Shown here: in pieces, positions 60,069 to 64,000 of the stretch
Position numbering within the stretch: position 1 is the first letter of the stretch
Layout of the letters: every line of letters starts with the position of its first letter
Assembly: GCA_902777835.1 (NCBI GenBank)
Contig: CACYVC010000008.1
Location: forward strand, 21,673-85,672
Origin: an uncultured Bacteroidales bacterium
Lineage (GTDB): Bacteria; Bacteroidota; Bacteroidia; Bacteroidales; Muribaculaceae
DNA: 64,000 nucleotides
Direction: 5' to 3'
Position numbers and translations under genes: made by a program
Notes under the pieces: model-generated
Told to the model about the DNA's origin: nothing
Seen by the model: only the letters and a program-made list of their open reading frames with translations
The model's database searches: none

Positions 60069-62282
60069 ATGAGATTTTTCACTATATCATTTGTCTTGTT
60101 GGCTTTGCAGTTTGCGGTAAGTGCGCAAACAGCCAATGACTCTATCAATACTGCTCAACAAGATTCAATACCGCTCAGTATTTCGCTTGACAGCGTGGAA
60201 GTTACTGCTCAACGCCAACTCATCAGGCAAAGCATTGACCGTGTTAGTTATGATGTGCAAGCAGACAACGATGCAAAAACGCAGACTGTAATGGATATGC
60301 TGCGCAAAGTGCCAATGGTGACGATTGGCCGTGATGAGAATATTCTTGTAAAAGGCAACAGCAACTACAAAATCTATAAAAATGGTCATCTTGACCCGAA
60401 TTTGACGAAGAATGCCAAAGAAATCTTTAAGGCAATGCCAGCTTCTTCCATCAAGCGCATAGAGGTCATCACCGACCCAGGTGCTCGTGAGGATGCCGAA
60501 GGGGTGAACGCCATTCTCAACATCGTTATGATGGACACTCGGCACATGGACGGCATTACTGGCAATGTCAACGCAGGTTACACGTCGTTAAACCACACAA
60601 ATATAGGTGGGTATTTTGCCACTCAATTCGGCAAACTCAATCTGTCGGTGAACTACGGTTATAGCCATATGTCCAAACGAGAGACAAAACTAGATAGCTA
60701 TATCCATCGTCGGTATGTGGAATCGGGCAAAACCGAAGACATTGCCAACAAGGGGACAAATCCCGGAAACGTGCATTTTGCCGACATCAATGCCAGTTAT
60801 GATATTGACTCGCTAAATCTGCTATCGGCTTCTTTTGGTGGATATTTCTGCAAACAGGACATTCAAGGTCTTGCCGATTCAGAGATTTTTGACGGCGAAG
60901 GCAATCTCATCTATAGTTACCGTGAGAATTATTGGTTGCCCGATTACGGACATCAATCATGGAACGGTAGATTTGACTACGAACACCGGACAAAACGCGA
61001 TGGAGAAAAACTGACTTTGTCGTACATGCTCGCACTCACGCGCCAGCACTCTGACCAAGAAACCAACTACAGCAATATGGTCAATTTCCCTTTTCCCTAC
61101 ATGGGATTCTTGACCAAATCACGTGAGCATTTTACCGAGCACACATTTCAAGTTGACTATGTGAGGCCGTTCATGCAATGGAACAAAATAGAATTCGGTG
61201 CCAAATACATTGACCGCCGCAATATGAGCAAACATCGCCAAGACTTCTATCAAGAGCCGAATTTTCCGTCATATTCAACCGATTTCAAACATACCACACA
61301 TATAGCAGCCGTCTATGCCGACTATATATACGACCACGACCGCTGGTCGGCGCGAGCAGGGCTACGCTACGAGTACAGTTACATGCTTGGCAACTATCTC
61401 GATGGCAGCGGTCAGTCGTTTCATAAGCATTTGAACGACTTCGTCCCGCAGGCCAGCATACAATATCAGATTGATGAGCGTCAGTCGTTGAAACTTGGTT
61501 ATATTACAAGTATTACACGACCCGGAATTACCTATCTAAATCCTGCCATAGTCACCACACCAATGCGAGTTGATTTCGGCAATCCGCAATTGGCCAGTGC
61601 TCGTGACCAACGTCTTCAATTAACTTATCTTTATGTGGGTCAAAACCTCACGCTACAAGTTGTGCCCCAATTTAATTTCAGCAATGACCAAATAGGCTCA
61701 GTCGTTTATGCCAAAGATGACATGCGCTACGGCACTTACGGCAATGTCATCAAAAACCGCCGATTCCAGATTGAGACATATCTTCAATGGAAACCATTCA
61801 GCAAAACAACATTGGTTGCAAACCTCGATTATAGCCATGCCATTCAAAAGAATACCAATCTAAATATGGAATTGACTTGCAACCCATTGTATTACTATGT
61901 CAATGTCAACCAAAAACTGCCATGGAAACTTAATATCAGCGCCTACGTATTCGGACAAATAGGACACGCACATGAAAACATCTATTCGTATAGTCGCTCT
62001 CTTCATCGTTGCGGCTTCAACCTGCAACGCTCATTCCTTAGCGATGACAGACTTACTGTGCGTCTCACAGTCAATGCACCATTCAACAAGAATTTACACT
62101 ATTATACACGTACTGTGCAAGGTGACATCTTGGGATATGAAGACACCATTAACTCCCAAAATAATCGTCAATTCCAAATCTCGGTATCATTCCGTTTCGG
62201 CAAACTGAAATCAAGGGTGAAGAAAACCGAAACCACCATTGAAAACGATGACGTAGTGGGTGGTATCACAAGAAGGAACTAA
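60069..62282 (+). CDS. Outer-membrane beta-barrel protein, TonB-receptor-like
   Basis: About 737 residues from M-R-F-F-T-I-S-F, where the signal peptide begins; a start at 60000 would add 23 residues. After the signal (ends V-S-A-Q) comes a plug-like domain (V-E-V-T-A-Q-R, V-M-D-M-L-R-K-V-P-M-V, I-K-R-I-E-V-I-T-D-P-G-A-R) and a large barrel. It fits the outer-membrane beta-barrel family rather than SusC: no N-terminal carboxypeptidase-like domain and no SusD partner. The ligand is unknown. A terminator follows. Confidence 0.85.
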   Translation: MRFFTISFVLLALQFAVSAQTANDSINTAQQDSIPLSISLDSVEVTAQRQLIRQSIDRVSYDVQADNDAKTQTVMDMLRKVPMVTIGRDENILVKGNSNYKIYKNGHLDPNLTKNAKEIFKAMPASSIKRIEVITDPGAREDAEGVNAILNIVMMDTRHMDGITGNVNAGYTSLNHTNIGGYFATQFGKLNLSVNYGYSHMSKRETKLDSYIHRRYVESGKTEDIANKGTNPGNVHFADINASYDIDSLNLLSASFGGYFCKQDIQGLADSEIFDGEGNLIYSYRENYWLPDYGHQSWNGRFDYEHRTKRDGEKLTLSYMLALTRQHSDQETNYSNMVNFPFPYMGFLTKSREHFTEHTFQVDYVRPFMQWNKIEFGAKYIDRRNMSKHRQDFYQEPNFPSYSTDFKHTTHIAAVYADYIYDHDRWSARAGLRYEYSYMLGNYLDGSGQSFHKHLNDFVPQASIQYQIDERQSLKLGYITSITRPGITYLNPAIVTTPMRVDFGNPQLASARDQRLQLTYLYVGQNLTLQVVPQFNFSNDQIGSVVYAKDDMRYGTYGNVIKNRRFQIETYLQWKPFSKTTLVANLDYSHAIQKNTNLNMELTCNPLYYYVNVNQKLPWKLNISAYVFGQIGHAHENIYSYSRSLHRCGFNLQRSFLSDDRLTVRLTVNAPFNKNLHYYTRTVQGDILGYEDTINSQNNRQFQISVSFRFGKLKSRVKKTETTIENDDVVGGITRRN

Positions 62283-62308
62283 ACTCTAACTGATTGATTC
62301 AAAATTAG

Positions 62309-62336
62309 CGCATCTCATTCTTGGGGTGCGTTTTTT
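62309..62336 (+). terminator. Terminator after the beta-barrel gene
   Basis: CGCATCTC pairs with GGGGTGCG with two G-U pairs; TTTTTT follows. Confidence 0.65.
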
Positions 62337-62375
62337 CTGTCTTTTGTTGAATAGTAGATGTACCATAATTTTGCC

Positions 62376-62407
62376 GCATAGAAACCTCGCTACGCTCGGT
62401 TCTATGC
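62376..62407. repeat. CGCTCG hairpin element, copy 2
   Basis: GCATAGAAACC (62376-62386) pairs with GGTTCTATGC (62398-62407), with loop TCGCTACGCTC. The right half CGCTCGGTTCTATG recurs exactly in copy 3. Confidence 0.65.
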
Positions 62408-62429
62408 TTTTTATGAAAAATGAAATAAA

Positions 62430-62591
62430 ATGGCAATCACACTCTCAACTAATATTCCGCAGCTCTTGTTCTCGTCTGCAATCCCTGACCTCGCCATCGT
62501 GACGGGCACTGATGGCGAGGTGGAGATTGCATTGACTTCGGCTGTACTGAACAGCTGTAACTGTAAAGATTTCATGCGTGATAATTTGTGA
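62430..62591 (+). pseudogene. Short ORF, 5' fragment of an unrecognised gene (copy A)
   Basis: 53 codons reading M-A-I-T-L-S-T-N-I-P-Q-L-L-F-S-S and ending at TGA. The first half recurs at 63839 as M-I-S-L-S-T-Q-I-P-Q-L-L-F. The peptide looks like the start of a longer protein that has been cut off. It sits just after repeat copy 2, and its 3' end supplies the -33 TTG of the crcB promoter. I do not recognise the family; a small real gene is not excluded. Confidence 0.5.
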
Positions 62592-62614
62592 TATGAGTTT
62601 TATTTGTACCTTTG
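62586..62614 (+). promoter_or_regulatory. Promoter of crcB
   Basis: TTG at 62586-62588, 18-base spacer, TACCTTTG at 62607-62614. The crcB ATG at 62622 is only 8 bases after the -7 box, so the transcript would be leaderless or nearly so. Confidence 0.7.
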
Positions 62615-62621
62615 CATCATC

Positions 62622-62990
62622 ATGGTAAAAGAGATTCTATACATAGGAGCTGGTGGATTCATTGGCAGTGTGTTGCGCTATTTGATTTCACAATTGATGA
62701 AGCAAACTGATGGCGGTTTCCCCTGTGGCACTCTTGTAGTCAACCTGCTCGGTTGTCTGTTGATTGGAATCCTCGGAGGGTTTATAAGCAGAAATGGGAA
62801 TATATCACATAACCTCGCACTGTTCCTCACAGTTGGTCTATGTGGAGGTTTCACCACATTCTCCACATTCTCAAAAGAGGCATTATTGCTTTTGCAGAAT
62901 GGATGCTACTTGAGTTTCATTGGATATATCGCCACAAGTGTGATATTAGGAGTCCTTGCCGTGGCTTTAGGATTATGGATTATAAAATAA
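62622..62990 (+). CDS. crcB: Fluoride ion channel CrcB/Fluc
   Basis: 122 residues from M-V-K-E-I-L-Y; an in-frame ATG 18 bases upstream overlaps the -7 box. Four membrane helices. Family motifs G-G-F-I-G-S-V-L-R-Y near the N-terminus, G-T-L-V-V-N-L-L-G-C and G-L-C-G-G-F-T-T-F-S-T-F-S are intact. Exports fluoride as a dual-topology dimer. There is no room for a fluoride riboswitch between promoter and start. A GNAT gene follows 18 bases later. Confidence 0.93.
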   Translation: MVKEILYIGAGGFIGSVLRYLISQLMKQTDGGFPCGTLVVNLLGCLLIGILGGFISRNGNISHNLALFLTVGLCGGFTTFSTFSKEALLLLQNGCYLSFIGYIATSVILGVLAVALGLWIIK

Positions 62991-63008
62991 ACATCACAAA
63001 CAACACTT

Positions 63009-63707
63009 ATGGACATTAAACTTGTGCCTTTGACGGCTGACGACCGTGAGCAGTTTATATTAGACAATCAGCAAGCATTCAAATATGGTGCCCAAGAAGA
63101 GTTTGGAATGCGCGAGGATCGCATGGAAGATGGCGAAGAGGTTATCTCACGTAAGACAATAGAACGCTGCTTGGATGACAATCAGGCCGAGGCTTACCGA
63201 ATAATGCACAATGAAGACGTCGTTGGCGGCATGATTATTAAGACTGACAGGCAGAACGCAAAGGGCGAATTGGAAATATTGTTTATCAAGCCTGATGCTC
63301 ACAGCAAGGGGTTTGGTCAGGCGGCATGGAAGGCAATTGAGATTCTTCACCCCGAAATCAGCGTATGGGAAACCATGACACCTTATTTCGAAAAACGCAA
63401 CATACATTTCTATGTGAACAGGTTGGGTTTCCACATCGTGGAGTTCTGGAACAAGTATCAACGAGGTCCTGCAGTGCCCGAGGACATTGAAGAAAACTGG
63501 AGCGATGATGATGAAATGTTCCTGTTCAGGAAGATAATCACAAAGAAACAGTGTAGTACTTATGTTAAGCATTTGAACATGACGGCTGATTTTGAAGACA
63601 TTATAAAGGATGTCCTGGAAAAGGAACTTGAAGCGTTACGCTACGGCATTGACCTTTTTGACATGGAAGAACTGGCCAAGCAGCGACGCAACAAGCGGGG
63701 ACTATGA
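63009..63707 (+). CDS. GNAT-family N-acetyltransferase with C-terminal extension
   Basis: 232 residues. The acetyl-CoA fold covers about residues 1-150, with G-E-L-E-I-L-F-I-K-P-D-A-H-S-K-G-F-G-Q as the beta4/acetyl-CoA region and N-R-L-G-F-H-I-V-E near the end. The remaining 80 residues are acidic and helical (D-F-E-D-I-I-K-D-V-L-E-K-E-L) and not typical. The substrate is unknown. Probably cotranscribed with crcB. Confidence 0.82.
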   Translation: MDIKLVPLTADDREQFILDNQQAFKYGAQEEFGMREDRMEDGEEVISRKTIERCLDDNQAEAYRIMHNEDVVGGMIIKTDRQNAKGELEILFIKPDAHSKGFGQAAWKAIEILHPEISVWETMTPYFEKRNIHFYVNRLGFHIVEFWNKYQRGPAVPEDIEENWSDDDEMFLFRKIITKKQCSTYVKHLNMTADFEDIIKDVLEKELEALRYGIDLFDMEELAKQRRNKRGL

Positions 63708-63729
63708 AAGAAATTCTATAATCATAAAT

Positions 63730-63802
63730 TAATTGCCGTACCGATGAAAATCAGTGCTCTTTTTTGGGGCGCGGCTCGCTGTCGCTCGGTTCTATGATTT
63801 TC
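63730..63802. repeat. CGCTCG hairpin element, copy 3
   Basis: ACCGATGAAAATCAGTGC, TTTTTTGGGGCGCGGCTCGCT, then CGCTCGGTTCTATG (to 63796) and ATTTTC. It matches copy 1 over the GCGCGGCTCGCT core and copy 2 over CGCTCGGTTCTATG. GAAAATCA and TGATTTTC are an outer inverted pair. Confidence 0.65.
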
Positions 63803-63838
63803 AGAAATCTGACATCTGATAACTGACATCTGATAACT

Positions 63839-63886
63839 ATGATATCGCTCTCAACTCAAATACCGCAGCTCTTGTTTTATTTGTAA
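63839..63886 (+). pseudogene. Very short ORF, fragment (copy B)
   Basis: 15 codons, M-I-S-L-S-T-Q-I-P-Q-L-L-F-Y-L then TAA. It matches the first 14 codons of copy A at 62430, in DNA as well as protein (CTCTCAACT, CCGCAGCTCTTGTT). Preceded by GACATCTGATAACT tandem units. Confidence 0.5.
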
Positions 63887-63897
63887 GAAATTTGTTG

Positions 63898-63905
63898 TAC
63901 ATTTG
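63898..63905 (+). promoter_or_regulatory. -7 box of the last gene
   Basis: TACATTTG, 5 bases before the ATG at 63910; again an almost leaderless start, as for crcB. Confidence 0.55.
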
Positions 63906-63909
63906 CAGT

Positions 63910-64000
63910 ATGAGAAAGATGTTTTCACTTGCAATAATGGTGTTAATCACTATATTATCGTTTGAGTCTAACGCTCAAACAAAGAATGACTTGCTTGAAG
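63910..64000 (+). CDS. Exported protein, 5' end only
   Basis: Thirty codons are visible and the gene runs past the window. The start M-R-K-M-F-S-L-A-I-M-V-L-I-T gives a clear signal peptide, cleaved near S-N-A-Q. Nothing more can be said about its function. Confidence 0.65.
   Translation, partial: MRKMFSLAIMVLITILSFESNAQTKNDLLE

Noticed and set aside
60069-62282. SusC-type glycan importer
   Set aside because: No carboxypeptidase-like N-terminal domain and no SusD gene follows; it fits the general outer-membrane beta-barrel family.
62592-62621. Fluoride riboswitch before crcB
   Set aside because: Only 8 bases separate the -7 box from the start codon.

Overview
The window looks like chromosomal DNA of a gut-type member of the Bacteroidales, most likely near Muribaculaceae or Prevotellaceae; I cannot fix the genus. 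The reasons are the recurring TTG-N19-TAnnTTTG promoters, the near absence of Shine-Dalgarno sequences, the Bacteroidales-restricted families (DUF4827, DUF4836 and DUF4924 types), C10 (streptopain-like) and BspA-type leucine-rich proteins with a Y-N-(L/I)-N-G-Q-Q tail, and many short tandem repeats between genes. I see no integrase, transposase, phage module or CRISPR array.

Layout. 1-5.5 kb: aspS (cut by the window edge), tRNA-Pro, a TfoX-type protein, a DUF169 protein, glmM, a DUF4827 lipoprotein and a DHH phosphoesterase. 5.6-10.8 kb: a forward run dsbD-like, mazG, topB and a small Cys-rich membrane protein, the last three joined by 4-base overlaps. 10.8-12.7 kb: aguB-aguA, giving agmatine to putrescine. 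13-17 kb: a DUF4836-type lipoprotein, then a MurU-like nucleotidyltransferase overlapping an AmgK-like kinase fused to a RapZ C-terminal domain. 17-23.8 kb: prfC, rfbD, a DUF4924 protein, a Crp/Fnr regulator, gltX and an outer-membrane protein. 23.8-30.1 kb: lipopolysaccharide core genes (waaA, an LtaS-like transferase, kdsA, manA, an AlsE/Rpe-type epimerase, kdsC). 30.2-36.7 kb: rplS, three small envelope or helical proteins, gpmI and lon. 37.1-44.7 kb: an M48 peptidase with a TerB-like tail, the iorA-iorB-aminotransferase-CoA-transferase cassette and an AlkZ-like DNA glycosylase.

44.8-64 kb is more accessory. It holds a 1058-residue C10 peptidase, an esterase, an exported flavin-reductase-like protein, a frameshifted metallo-beta-lactamase-fold gene, an acetyltransferase, an HxlR regulator with a cupin and a clear inverted repeat, a methyltransferase, a class A acid phosphatase, a BspA-like LRR protein, a GT2-GH3 fusion, a dockerin protein, an outer-membrane beta-barrel, crcB and a GNAT acetyltransferase. 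Related intergenic repeats and two fragments of one coding sequence lie between 59.8 and 63.9 kb.

How the genes fit together. The aminotransferase, indolepyruvate:ferredoxin oxidoreductase and CoA-transferase would turn aromatic amino acids into aryl acetates while saving the thioester as another acyl-CoA. kdsA, kdsC and waaA make and attach Kdo. The kinase-RapZ fusion with the MurU-like enzyme, a short way from glmM, points to amino-sugar recycling with a possible GlcN6P-sensing domain. The most unusual items are that fusion, the GT2-GH3 fusion with degenerate ATP motifs, the aryl acetate cassette, and the repeated coding fragments near the right end.
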